Part shown: positions 1 through 8,228 of the stretch, piece after piece
Layout of the letters: each line of letters begins with the position of its first letter
Numbering within the stretch: the first letter of the stretch is position 1
Source: an uncultured Porphyromonas sp.
Lineage (GTDB): Bacteria > Bacteroidota > Bacteroidia > Bacteroidales > Porphyromonadaceae
Length of the DNA stretch: 33,463 nucleotides
Direction: 5' to 3'
NCBI RefSeq assembly: GCF_947254915.1
Contig: NZ_CAMYEZ010000008.1
Span: 1-33,463 of the forward strand
Position numbers and translations under genes: made by a program
The notes under the pieces: generated by a model
Databases searched by the model: none
Told to the model about the DNA's origin: nothing
Seen by the model: the letters and a program-made list of their open reading frames with translations, nothing else

Positions 1-156
1 CGGTCGCCTCGCTCCGCTCCCCACGCCCCTGCTACGCAGACAGCTCACCTCGCGCCACCCCTCGCTCCGCCTCTTCGCTCTCTACACGCTCCTCCACCTC
101 TGCTCCCTCCGATCGTAACTTCTGTCGGTCATGTAGCTCTCCCTGCTCCGGATGCC
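1..156. other. C-rich window edge, no supported gene
   Basis: This stretch is very rich in C and T on the + strand and poor in G over its first ~120 bases. All three forward frames are open to the left edge, so a gene end cannot be told from biased sequence. One frame ends at a TAA near 116-118; another runs on to 405, but across a duplicated promoter region. I see no RBS, hairpin or recognisable protein. It may be the tail of a gene lying to the left. Confidence 0.3.
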
Positions 157-191
157 CTTGAACAAGAGTTGGCTAATTCAAATAATGTTTT

Positions 192-199
192 TATATTAG
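192..199 (+). promoter_or_regulatory. Putative -7 box, copy 1
   Basis: TATATTAG resembles the Bacteroidota -7 consensus TAnnTTTG with one mismatch. It sits just after a short T run and is shared with the copy at 2658-2665. It could drive the lipoprotein gene at 422. The -33 element is weak, so this is a tentative call. Confidence 0.35.
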
Positions 200-211
200 C
201 AGTAGAAAATA

Positions 212-229
212 ATAGGAGCCAGCTCCTAT
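212..229 (+). promoter_or_regulatory. Leader hairpin, copy 1
   Basis: ATAGGAGC, CA, GCTCCTAT forms a perfect 8-bp inverted repeat around a 2-nt centre, ending 30 nt before the truncated ATG at 260. It is unchanged in the copy at 2678-2695. It has no U tract and is therefore more likely an mRNA-stability or regulatory stem, or an operator, than a terminator. Confidence 0.5.
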
Positions 230-259
230 ATAGAACTATGGACCCTTATCCTATAAGAT

Positions 260-307
260 ATGAAACGAACTCTACTTACTCTCCCGTCTGGAAGAGTCGT
301 GTGCTAA
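260..307 (+). pseudogene. Truncated 5' remnant of an LRR gene
   Basis: The frame begins MKRTLLTL, matching the signal peptide start MKRILLTL of the LRR gene at 2726, then diverges and stops at TAA after 15 residues. Together with the 3' remnant at 2172-2234 it brackets the lipoprotein gene. It could be translated as a tiny leader peptide, but the simplest reading is a relic. Confidence 0.7.
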
Positions 308-421
308 GCTTTACACTCGTCTCTGTATCTACAACGCAGTCCACTTTAAAGTCATCTAGTTGTGTTGTCCATACGCTCCCTTGTGGAAATATCGAAACTT
401 ACTAAACAAAGAATCTGTAAT

Positions 422-2152
422 ATGAAAGCATTTTGTAATGTGAAAGTGTTTGTGACACTGATTCTATCTATGCTAGCCATAGCTTCGTGTCAAAGTCCGA
501 ACTCTTGTCCAGACTTACCTGACCCCAATGCAAACACCTTTAAGGCGGAGTTCAAAGCGACTCCTGACGCCTTCTCAGCTCAAGGCGGAGAGGGACTTGT
601 AACAGGCATCTTAAAGGAGATCAACGCAGAGGGCGTAGAAGTCTCAGAAAGGCCTCTTACCAAGAGTGAATTCACACTAAGGCTCAAGTCTGGCGATGCT
701 AGCCAAATCTCAATTGACAACGATACTAAGAAGTTTGTCGTAGTTAAGGGATCAACAGCAACTTTTGAGCTAGAGGCTATGGCAACGGTTGAAAAAGCGA
801 CAAAAAACTCTCAGGTATTAACTATAGTACGTGGGGGTGAAGTCAACTACTCTTTTGTCGCTACACCAGCTGTCTTTACTGCAATGGGCGGAGTGGGGAC
901 AGTCTCTGGACTCTGTAAAATCACAAATGCATCGGGTGAGATAGTCTCAGAGAAAGCTCTTGAACCAAGTGATTTCACCCTTTCTCTCAAGGCCGAAAAC
1001 AAAGAGATTACTGTGGATGATGCCACTAAATCTTTTAATGTGGCTATGGGCAATGATGCCACATTTGAACTAATTGCCTCCTGTGATGGCGAAGAGTCTC
1101 AAGTTTTAACTATCAGTCGCAAAGGTAAATTGACTTACAAGTTCAAGGCTGAGCCGAGTACTTTTGATGCTGCGGGTGGAAAGGGCTTTGTTGCAGGTAT
1201 CTGTACTGCGGTAGATCAAGCTGGTAGTCCACAGATTAGCACATCGCTAGCCTCTGAAGACTTTACCATCTCGCTCAAATCTGGGAGCAAGGCTGAGATT
1301 GTAATTGATCAAGCAGAGAAGAGCTTTCTGGTAAAGGCTGGAGAACAAGAAGCTGACTTTATACTGGAAGCAAAAGCATTACACAAAGATGCTGCTCCAC
1401 AAGAAATTAAGATCCATAGAGAAGCCAAAGCAACCCCTGCTCCGACCAATAGGTTGCCGCTAGAATATGTAGCAGAGTATAATATCGACCCTAGAGGGAC
1501 GGGATTTGTCAAAACTCACGCGACGAATGAAAGTGGCTACTTTACATTTGAAGACGCTGTCGCTAAGTTTAGCGATATAACTATTGCAGGCAAGAAGTAT
1601 CATCTGCCTAGTCATGAAGAGTTGATGTCAATTGTCCCTTCATTCAGCATGAATCTAGGTAGTAACTTTGCAATCCCAACCATTGTCAAAGATGCGTCAG
1701 AGACCGTCACCATTAAGGGAAGAACGGTTTCCTCAAAGAATGACTATCGAGGAGGAATCTCGGGAGTAGCCTATGCCGTACGATTCAAAGGAACAGACTT
1801 TGTCTCTGCGTGGAAGTACGAATGTACACGGCTAGACAATCATCTGGTGATGAAAGTGACAGCACGACCTCTCAAGGGTGCAAACGCCTCGATTATCATT
1901 GACGATGTGGCAAAGCCTAGCTTTTGGACGAGTTCTACGGAGCATGACGTTGTTAGGTACTTTCCAGCTTCTGGGCTAATAAAGCCTGGGTCAGAAAGTG
2001 TATTAGAGCGTGATGTCATGGGCTATTTTTGGGCTTCCGACTCATACGATTCGACTAATTCGTGGGGTTGTTTCTTCAATCAGATGTCTTCGTTCGTCGC
2101 AATGAGCAAACAGGAGTTTAAGTTGACGATTCGTCTCTTTGAAACTAATTAG
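422..2152 (+). CDS. Surface lipoprotein, three Ig-like repeats and FISUMP-like C-terminus
   Basis: The product is 576 residues from the ATG at 422. An upstream GTG at 362 would add 20 residues before a good signal peptide, so 422 is preferred. Residues 1-23 form a lipoprotein signal with lipobox AIASC (Cys23). Three homologous ~95-residue beta-rich repeats follow, near 39-137, 141-234 and 237-333. Each opens with F-x-A-x-P-x-x-F-x-A-x-GG and ends in an S/P-Q-x-(L/I)-x-I strand. From ~345 to the end is a different domain with KYHLPSHEEL and later W/G-rich motifs (SFWTSS, YFWASDS, SWGCFF), reminiscent of FISUMP / C-type-lectin-like domains. It is likely an outer-membrane-anchored adhesin or fimbrial accessory protein; this function is inference. 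The gene lies between relics of an LRR gene and looks somewhat more AT-rich than its neighbours. Confidence 0.8.
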   Translation: MKAFCNVKVFVTLILSMLAIASCQSPNSCPDLPDPNANTFKAEFKATPDAFSAQGGEGLVTGILKEINAEGVEVSERPLTKSEFTLRLKSGDASQISIDNDTKKFVVVKGSTATFELEAMATVEKATKNSQVLTIVRGGEVNYSFVATPAVFTAMGGVGTVSGLCKITNASGEIVSEKALEPSDFTLSLKAENKEITVDDATKSFNVAMGNDATFELIASCDGEESQVLTISRKGKLTYKFKAEPSTFDAAGGKGFVAGICTAVDQAGSPQISTSLASEDFTISLKSGSKAEIVIDQAEKSFLVKAGEQEADFILEAKALHKDAAPQEIKIHREAKATPAPTNRLPLEYVAEYNIDPRGTGFVKTHATNESGYFTFEDAVAKFSDITIAGKKYHLPSHEELMSIVPSFSMNLGSNFAIPTIVKDASETVTIKGRTVSSKNDYRGGISGVAYAVRFKGTDFVSAWKYECTRLDNHLVMKVTARPLKGANASIIIDDVAKPSFWTSSTEHDVVRYFPASGLIKPGSESVLERDVMGYFWASDSYDSTNSWGCFFNQMSSFVAMSKQEFKLTIRLFETN

Positions 2153-2171
2153 GAGTTTGGACGTCATAGTC

Positions 2172-2234
2172 CCCACAGTCGAGGGCAGTCTGCTCATTAT
2201 GGTGACGGCTGACTATGCGGTAAGCGTGATGTAG
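2172..2234 (+). pseudogene. 3' remnant of an LRR gene
   Basis: In frame, this stretch ends TADYAVSVM-stop, identical to the last residues of the LRR protein ending at 8187. The preceding residues (TVEGSLLIMV) match with a few changes. There is no start codon of its own and it begins ~20 bp after the lipoprotein stop. It is the decayed end of a second LRR gene. Confidence 0.85.
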
Positions 2235-2275
2235 ACCATGTCTATGCTGACGAATGTGTCGGCAACTGAATAATA

Positions 2276-2316
2276 AGAGGGGACTAGACCGCTACATTGG
2301 CGATTGAGTCCCCTCT
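2276..2316 (+). terminator. Hairpin terminator after lipoprotein gene
   Basis: AGAGGGGACT pairs perfectly with AGTCCCCTCT over a 21-nt loop. The U tract after the stem is poor. It lies in the duplicated 3' region and so originally served the LRR locus. Confidence 0.65.
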
Positions 2317-2422
2317 GTTACGTTGATCCGCTGGACAATCGGTTGAAGTGTTTCCTCGCTCGTAGGATCCTGTAAGTTGGGAGCAATGAGAAAATCTTAA
2401 ATAGCTCGGTGTAAAACGAAAA

Positions 2423-2523
2423 ATCTCCACGGAGCCGGGAAATAAAACTTCGGAAGAATGAAATGAAACTTCGGAAGAAAGATTTCAAAGTTCCGAAGAA
2501 TTTTTCCATTCCTCCGTGGAGAT
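2423..2523 (+). repeat. Intergenic repeat family 1, copy A
   Basis: Twelve-base inverted ends (ATCTCCACGGAG and CTCCGTGGAGAT) enclose three tandem 21-nt units at 2439-2459, 2460-2480 and 2481-2501. The unit core is GAAATRAAACTTCGGAAGAA. Further variants of the CTCCRYGGAG motif follow to about 2560. Copies B, C and D are at 8376, 15484 and 27433. Confidence 0.85.
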
Positions 2524-2657
2524 CCCAAGATCTCTACCGAGGAATCGTTCAATTTCCTCGATAGTGCCGTAGATGAAGTCATCTTATATCATGCGTTAGC
2601 GGGTGGAATGTACGGTATGTTCTTGAACAAGAGTTAGCTAATTCAAATAATTTTTTT

Positions 2658-2665
2658 TATATTAG
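2658..2665 (+). promoter_or_regulatory. Putative -7 box for the LRR operon
   Basis: TATATTAG has one mismatch to TAnnTTTG. It overlaps the end of an 8-T run (2651-2658). A GTTAG about 21 bases upstream is a weak -33 candidate. The distance to the ATG is 60 nt and includes the leader hairpin. Confidence 0.4.
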
Positions 2666-2677
2666 CGGTGGAAAACA

Positions 2678-2695
2678 ATAGGAGCCAGCTCCTAT
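2678..2695 (+). promoter_or_regulatory. Leader hairpin, copy 2
   Basis: This is the same perfect stem, ATAGGAGC and GCTCCTAT, as at 212-229, 30 nt before the start codon of the first LRR gene. Its identity in both copies suggests a conserved 5'-UTR element. Confidence 0.5.
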
Positions 2696-2725
2696 ATAGA
2701 ACTATGGACTCTTATCCTATAAGGT

Positions 2726-5275
2726 ATGAAACGAATTCTACTTACTCTTCTGCTCATCGGCTTGTTGCCACTGAGCCAATTTGCCCAGGAAGAGATCTCC
2801 TTTGTGACCACGCTACCAGTAAACAGTGAAATCCGACTGGAGGTCAATGCCAAGGGAAATGTTGAGACAGAGGGACTGAAGTTCTTGCGTAGTGAGCAGA
2901 TGCAAGGGATTACCTTCTCGTATTACACGATCCTCTCTCAGGAGATCAAGCTCAAGGGCTCTATCTTAGGACTAGACTGTAGCGCCCAAAAGATTACTCA
3001 GCTAGACTTATCGAGAGCATCAAGCTTGCGGACACTCTTTGCGTACAAGAATAAGTTGACATCCATCGATCTTGGTGCCAGCTCAGCATTGGACTTTGTT
3101 GATCTATCGTACAACGAGCTGACCTCCGTGAAGATACCCGCATTGCCTCGGTTACAGCGACTAGCTCTCTACAATAATCAACTGGCGGAGCTGTCTATCG
3201 GACACTGTCCACTGCTTAGCTATTTGGACATCCATGGCAACAACCTCTCGCAGTCGGTGTGTGAAGCATTGCCTAGCCTCTTGCCACAGCGAAGTCAAGC
3301 TGGGACATTGGTTGCCGTGGATAATACGCAGCAAGAGGCAAACAAGTACTCGAAGAAAGCTGTTGAGGCTGCGAAGATGAGAGGCTGGGATGTCTTTGAC
3401 TATAATGGGAGTCCTTTCAGTATGAAGCCTTATAGGGGCTTTGACTATGTACCTCAAGTGTCAAATCGTCTCATCACGCTATCCTCTGCAAAGCCTCAGA
3501 ATGGAGAGATCTCTATCACGATAAGAAGTGAGGAGCCCTATCGTATTGAAGGGGCAGAGACCATTTCAGAAGAGAAGTACTTCTCCGGAGAGACGCTTCT
3601 GAAGCTACGACTAGGGAGCGGTGGCACGGTGCAGCTCTATGGGGATATTCTCTCGCTGGACTGTTCTAAAGCAGAGCTGACCCAGCTGTCCTTCTCTACG
3701 GAGTCGCTGATCTCTTCGCTGATCTGCAGGGACAATACTCTGGATCGCCTAGATCTCACTACCTTAAAGCAATTGAGGCAGTTAGACTGTCGCAACAACA
3801 AGCTGGAGGAGATACTGTTGAGTCCCAGTCTACCGCTGACCCTCTTCAACGTAGCCAACAACAAGTTGTCAGATGCTAAGGTAGCATCACTCGTAAGTGC
3901 ATTGGCGACGAGTGATGATGAGAACCTATTTAAGAGGGCTGTCGTCTTTGACAGCCGTGAAGGAGGTGATGCTAATCGCTTTTCTGCAGAGATGGTAAGC
4001 AAGCTCAAAGAGAAAGGCTTTACTCCGCTAGCCATCGTCAATGATGAGGATAAGCTGACATACTACAAGGGCTGGGACTACACGCCACATGTGGCTTCAG
4101 AGGCAGGAGTTACCTTTAGGACGAGCCGACCTGTCGGAGAGACACTCCTCATAGAGATAGCGCCTGTGGCTGGAGAGGATTGCTCCATATCGGGAGCTAC
4201 GCTACTCTATCTAGACGCACCAGGGGAGACCCCCTATGAGGTCTATCGGGTAGACAAAGAGCTGATTACCATAGCTGGTAATGTCGCAAAGCTTGACCTT
4301 GGGGACTGTGGTGTAACATCACTGGACTGCTCTAAGGCACCTGAGCTGACGAAGCTACTGCTGATAAAGAACCCACAGCTACAAGCTCTAGATCTCACTG
4401 CAAACAAAAAGATAGAGACTCTCCAGATCGTGGAGTGCGGTATCCCGACGATAGACGCTCGCTCACTGACAAATCTGCGACAGCTATACGCTGGTTATAG
4501 TGCACTAAGGGAGGTAGATCTATCTCAGTGTGAGAAGCTGGAGACGCTGAATCTAGATAAGCTACAGCTGAAAGAGCTTTCACTGGCAAACAACAAGAGA
4601 CTCAAGTCTCTCTCCTGCTCTGAAAACAATCTGACAGAGCTAGATCTCTCAGCTCATCAACGTCTAGAGGATCTGGACTGCAGTCGTAACGCTCTTACGC
4701 TATTGACCCTGCCTCAAGAGGCTCCTCTCTTGAGGATTGATGCCTCGCACAACAAGTTGCAAAGCATCCCCTTAGGAACTTATCCTAACCTACAGCATCT
4801 CGCTTGCTATGGTAATAAGATTGATACGCTCCATGCCTCTAGTCTCTTCGCAAGCTTGCCTAGCAGAGTCGATGGGAGTCGCGGTCGGCTACTCTTTTGC
4901 GATAGTTCGATAGAAACCGAAGGCAATAGTGCTTATCAGAGAGATGTAGCGCAAGGGGAGGAAAAGAATTGGCTCGTCCTAGACTTCAACGGCAGTCCCA
5001 CACGAGCTAAGCAATACAAAGGTGTCTCAAATCCTAACTCTATCGAATCCCCGCTACAACGGCACTGGGCGGTGGCACAAGTGGGACGGGAGCTTCAGAT
5101 ACGCCATCTACCCATAGGGGAGGAGCTCGCCGTATTCTCTCCGACAGGAGTACTGCTGTATAGGACGATAGTCCGAGAGGAGATGACGCCAGTAGATATA
5201 ACTGACTATCCGCTACAGATAATAATCTCAGCAATGGGGCAAAGTAGCGTGGTAGCTCTCTCGAGAGGCGAATAA
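2726..5275 (+). CDS. Secreted leucine-rich-repeat protein (internalin-like), LRR 1
   Basis: The product is 849 residues with a Sec signal peptide (about 1-20, ending FAQ). Three internal modules follow, spanning roughly 22-245, 246-455 and 456-770. Each has a beta-rich lead-in, a ladder of short LRRs of the form L-x-x-L-D-L-S with recurrent LDCS, and a closing segment such as WDVFDYNGS then a PY-G-DYVP motif. The last ~75 residues contain VFSPTGVLLYRT, resembling the conserved V-Y-D-x-x-G-R-x-L strand of T9SS sorting domains, although the usual terminal K-V-x-V-K strand is degenerate. It is probably displayed on the cell surface and may bind host or partner ligands, as the P. gingivalis internalin-like protein InlJ is thought to do in biofilms. 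The next gene is a paralogue 35 bp downstream, so they are likely co-transcribed. Confidence 0.85.
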   Translation: MKRILLTLLLIGLLPLSQFAQEEISFVTTLPVNSEIRLEVNAKGNVETEGLKFLRSEQMQGITFSYYTILSQEIKLKGSILGLDCSAQKITQLDLSRASSLRTLFAYKNKLTSIDLGASSALDFVDLSYNELTSVKIPALPRLQRLALYNNQLAELSIGHCPLLSYLDIHGNNLSQSVCEALPSLLPQRSQAGTLVAVDNTQQEANKYSKKAVEAAKMRGWDVFDYNGSPFSMKPYRGFDYVPQVSNRLITLSSAKPQNGEISITIRSEEPYRIEGAETISEEKYFSGETLLKLRLGSGGTVQLYGDILSLDCSKAELTQLSFSTESLISSLICRDNTLDRLDLTTLKQLRQLDCRNNKLEEILLSPSLPLTLFNVANNKLSDAKVASLVSALATSDDENLFKRAVVFDSREGGDANRFSAEMVSKLKEKGFTPLAIVNDEDKLTYYKGWDYTPHVASEAGVTFRTSRPVGETLLIEIAPVAGEDCSISGATLLYLDAPGETPYEVYRVDKELITIAGNVAKLDLGDCGVTSLDCSKAPELTKLLLIKNPQLQALDLTANKKIETLQIVECGIPTIDARSLTNLRQLYAGYSALREVDLSQCEKLETLNLDKLQLKELSLANNKRLKSLSCSENNLTELDLSAHQRLEDLDCSRNALTLLTLPQEAPLLRIDASHNKLQSIPLGTYPNLQHLACYGNKIDTLHASSLFASLPSRVDGSRGRLLFCDSSIETEGNSAYQRDVAQGEEKNWLVLDFNGSPTRAKQYKGVSNPNSIESPLQRHWAVAQVGRELQIRHLPIGEELAVFSPTGVLLYRTIVREEMTPVDITDYPLQIIISAMGQSSVVALSRGE

Positions 5276-5310
5276 CAAGACATACAAGACTAGCTTAAAC
5301 ATCTATAGAT

Positions 5311-8187
5311 ATGAGAAAACAATTACTCGCTATCGTATACGCCCTACTAGGGATCTGTATACCTCACGCCCTCCTCGCCTCAGAAGGTGAAGAGGTGACA
5401 CTCTCCTTCGAGAAATATCCTGGCACGGAGGTCTCCATAGAGATAGAGTGTGACACCAATCCAGCTGTCGAGGGAGCTCACTTCCTCCGCATCGAGCCGA
5501 AAGATGGGGCAAAGCACTATATCTACCAGCTCAAAGAGTCCACCATCAAGCTCTCTGGTGGCAACATTCGAGCTATAGACTGCTCACACTCTGACCTAGC
5601 ACAGATTGATGTGACCAAACTGCCTTACCTGCGAGAGCTACGTATCGAGGGAAACAATGTTGAGAAGCTTGACCTCTCTGCTTCTAAAGAGTTAAAGATC
5701 CTAGATGTAGGAGACAATCGCCTTTACGACCTAAATCTCACAGGACTTACCAAGCTGGAGAGGCTACTAGTCAATGGAAATGGACTTGCTCAGCTAAACA
5801 TCTCTGACTGTCCAGCTCTGACGCTGATAGCCTGCTACAGTAATGAGATAAATGCGGACAATATGAAGCTCCTCGTGGAGTCTCTCCCGACCATATCGGC
5901 TAGCAAGCCTGCGCGTATGATAGTCGTTGACAAAAAAAGTGCTCTGGAGGGTAATGTCTGCTCTATGAGTCACGTCGCTATTGCCAAGGGTAAGAACTGG
6001 GAGATGTTTGACTACAAGGGTAGTGTCCAAGATATGGAGCCATACTATGGAGACGACTATGTCCCCGTTGTCTCATCGAACTATATAACCTTCAAGACAA
6101 ACATGATCGCTGGAGATCAAGTCAAGCTAATGTGGAAGACCAAAGAGGAGAATCCACACGTAGAGCTGGAAGGGGCCTCCATCGTACGTACAGACGACTA
6201 TGGCAAGGGTCCCGTCTACGTCTGTGAGCTCTCAGCCTCTGAGGTCAAGGTGAAGGGGGATCTTACTATGATTGATTGTAGTGCCAATCTAATCTCATCA
6301 CTCGACCTGTCTCACTGCACCATACTCGAAGAGGTGTACTGTCACAAGAACGGTTATCTCAAGAGCCTTGACGTCTCCATGCTACCATCTCTAAAGCATA
6401 TAGTTACTACCGACTGTGCGCTAGAGAAGCTGGATCTCACACATGCTCCACTGCTAGAGACTGCTTACCTTGCTAATATGCCTCTTGCAGAGATAGATCT
6501 ATCGAATAATCCACAACTCAGAGTACTCAGTCTTAACTGGACAAAGTTACAGCAGGTAGACCTCTCACACAATGCCAAGATTGAGGACTTACGACTGAAC
6601 GGGACAAACGTTCAGACCGTAGATCTGAGTGCCTTGTCGCTCCTCAAGATGCTCTATATTAGTGAGGCTAAGCTCACTTCACTCGATCTAACCCACAACC
6701 CACTGCTCAAGCGTGTTCGACTCGGTAAGAATGCGCTCACAGAGGTGAAGCTAGGGACGCATCAGCAACTACAGGAGCTGGACGTAAGAAGCAATAAACT
6801 CTCGACTTCAGCCTTTCAAGAGATTATCTCTGCTTTGTCTTCCTATAGCACCTCTCAAGAGCATCGCTTGATAGCTGTCGACAAGAGTGACGCTCAGGAG
6901 GCAAACGTCTGTACCGTGACAAACGTATCTGACGCCAAGGCTAAGGGGTGGACGGTGTATGACTTCAATGGAAGTAAAGAGAACATGAAGCTCTTTGAAG
7001 GCGATCCCGAAGAGGTCAAGCCGTACGCTTACTTTAAGACAGAGCTACCCAAGGACAAGGGCGAGAAGGTCTTTATCACGGCCGTCACCAAAGATGGTTC
7101 TCCTATTGAAGTAAAGGGACTAACTTATAATAGTAGCTTCATAGATGGGGGGCAAGAGGTCCTTTCGTATATAGTGTCTGATGTAGAGCAATACATCTAC
7201 GGAGACATTGTGCTATTGAATTTGCAAGAGAACTATCTCACTGAGCTAGACATCACGCACCTGCCCTCACTAGAGAGTCTTATGGCAACAACAAATAAGA
7301 AGCTAACCGAGCTAGATATCTCACACTCTCCACAGCTTAAGAAGCTTTATCTCGCTTCTACTGGGGTAGCCAGTCTACTCTTCCCAGAGGGAAGTCAGCT
7401 AGAGGTCCTAAACGTACCTTCGACAGCTATCACCTCACTCAATCTAGCCCATTGCCCAGCACTTCAAGAACTAAATATCAACGCAACGAATATCACCGAG
7501 ATAGACCTAACACGCTGTCCTAAGATCACTTACATATCGATGACTCGTGTTCCCGTGACAGCTCTAGATCTCTCTCAGTGTACCTCACTAGAGAGACTAT
7601 ATCTCGATGATTGCAAGCTAAGCTCACTAGACCTCTCTAAGAATAGTCAGCTAAAGCACCTCTACTGTGCAAACAACGGACTCACACAGCTTATCATGCC
7701 TGCATCTAAAGTTCTAGACAATCTGTTTTGCTATGGTAACAAGCTGAATAGTGCTGCCATGCAGTCTATCGTAGAGGCACTGCCCGACAGAAGTGGTAAG
7801 GAGCGTGGTCGCTTTGTCGTGGTCAATAAAAAGGCAACCACCGAACTGAATGAGTGTACCAAAGAGCAGGTAGAGGCTTCTAAACTGAAGAACTGGACTG
7901 TCTTTGACTATAATGGGGACTCCCTAGATATGCTACCTTACGAAGGGATCACCAGCAATACGTTAGTAAGCAGTCAGCAGGTGAAGGTCTATAGAGATCG
8001 CACTACGCAGATGCTCTACGTCACGGGTCTAGAGCCTCTCGAGGAGGTGTCGCTATACCTCGCTACGGGAGAGCTACTCGTACGCACGCTCAGTGACTCC
8101 GAGGGGGCTTGCACGATCTCACTCTCCACAGTCGAGGAGAGTCCACTCATTATGGCGACGGCTGACTATGCGGTAAGCGTGATGTAG
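5311..8187 (+). CDS. Secreted leucine-rich-repeat protein (internalin-like), LRR 2
   Basis: The product is 958 residues with a signal peptide (about 1-23, ending LLA). It has the same architecture as its upstream paralogue: three modules of beta-rich lead-in, LDLS-type LRR ladder and a closing segment (NWEMFDYKGS, WTVYDFNGS, WTVFDYNGD) followed by a PY/F-G motif. The C-terminal ~70 residues (LYLATGELLVRTLS) resemble a T9SS sorting domain but end in ADYAVSVM rather than a Lys-rich strand. The 35-bp spacing to the upstream gene suggests an operon, and the terminator at 8229-8269 closes it. The last ~20 codons are duplicated at 2172-2234. Surface exposure is inferred; the ligand is unknown. Confidence 0.85.
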   Translation: MRKQLLAIVYALLGICIPHALLASEGEEVTLSFEKYPGTEVSIEIECDTNPAVEGAHFLRIEPKDGAKHYIYQLKESTIKLSGGNIRAIDCSHSDLAQIDVTKLPYLRELRIEGNNVEKLDLSASKELKILDVGDNRLYDLNLTGLTKLERLLVNGNGLAQLNISDCPALTLIACYSNEINADNMKLLVESLPTISASKPARMIVVDKKSALEGNVCSMSHVAIAKGKNWEMFDYKGSVQDMEPYYGDDYVPVVSSNYITFKTNMIAGDQVKLMWKTKEENPHVELEGASIVRTDDYGKGPVYVCELSASEVKVKGDLTMIDCSANLISSLDLSHCTILEEVYCHKNGYLKSLDVSMLPSLKHIVTTDCALEKLDLTHAPLLETAYLANMPLAEIDLSNNPQLRVLSLNWTKLQQVDLSHNAKIEDLRLNGTNVQTVDLSALSLLKMLYISEAKLTSLDLTHNPLLKRVRLGKNALTEVKLGTHQQLQELDVRSNKLSTSAFQEIISALSSYSTSQEHRLIAVDKSDAQEANVCTVTNVSDAKAKGWTVYDFNGSKENMKLFEGDPEEVKPYAYFKTELPKDKGEKVFITAVTKDGSPIEVKGLTYNSSFIDGGQEVLSYIVSDVEQYIYGDIVLLNLQENYLTELDITHLPSLESLMATTNKKLTELDISHSPQLKKLYLASTGVASLLFPEGSQLEVLNVPSTAITSLNLAHCPALQELNINATNITEIDLTRCPKITYISMTRVPVTALDLSQCTSLERLYLDDCKLSSLDLSKNSQLKHLYCANNGLTQLIMPASKVLDNLFCYGNKLNSAAMQSIVEALPDRSGKERGRFVVVNKKATTELNECTKEQVEASKLKNWTVFDYNGDSLDMLPYEGITSNTLVSSQQVKVYRDRTTQMLYVTGLEPLEEVSLYLATGELLVRTLSDSEGACTISLSTVEESPLIMATADYAVSVM

Positions 8188-8228
8188 ACCATGTCTATGC
8201 TGACGAATGTGTCGGCAACTGAATAATA

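Larger units (their letters stand above)
158..282 (+). repeat. Direct repeat, copy 1 of LRR-locus promoter and leader
   Basis: This ~125-bp segment matches 2623-2748 with a handful of substitutions and one 1-nt length difference in a T run. It carries the same putative promoter, the same leader hairpin and the same ATG with the first few codons as the LRR gene at 2726. Homology stops abruptly about eight codons into the reading frame. It is the left boundary of the replaced LRR locus described in the findings. Confidence 0.85.
2173..2601 (+). repeat. Direct repeat, copy 1 of LRR-locus 3' region
   Basis: This aligns without gaps to 8126-8554 at a constant offset of 5953, with few substitutions over ~430 bp. 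It contains the LRR 3' coding remnant, the terminator hairpin and intergenic repeat A. High identity implies recent duplication or ongoing gene conversion. Confidence 0.9.
2623..2748 (+). repeat. Direct repeat, copy 2 of LRR-locus promoter and leader
   Basis: This is the intact counterpart of 158-282. It runs into the functional LRR gene at 2726. Confidence 0.85.

Noticed and set aside
1..405. Open forward frame from the window edge to the TAA at 403-405
   Set aside because: It crosses the duplicated promoter and hairpin, and the same frame is broken in the second copy, so it is probably chance.
362..421. GTG start for the lipoprotein gene, adding 20 residues
   Set aside because: The added residues would precede a complete lipoprotein signal peptide; the ATG at 422 is a better start.
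2423..2523. Tandem 21-nt units as a CRISPR array
   Set aside because: Only three units with no spacers between them and no cas genes nearby.
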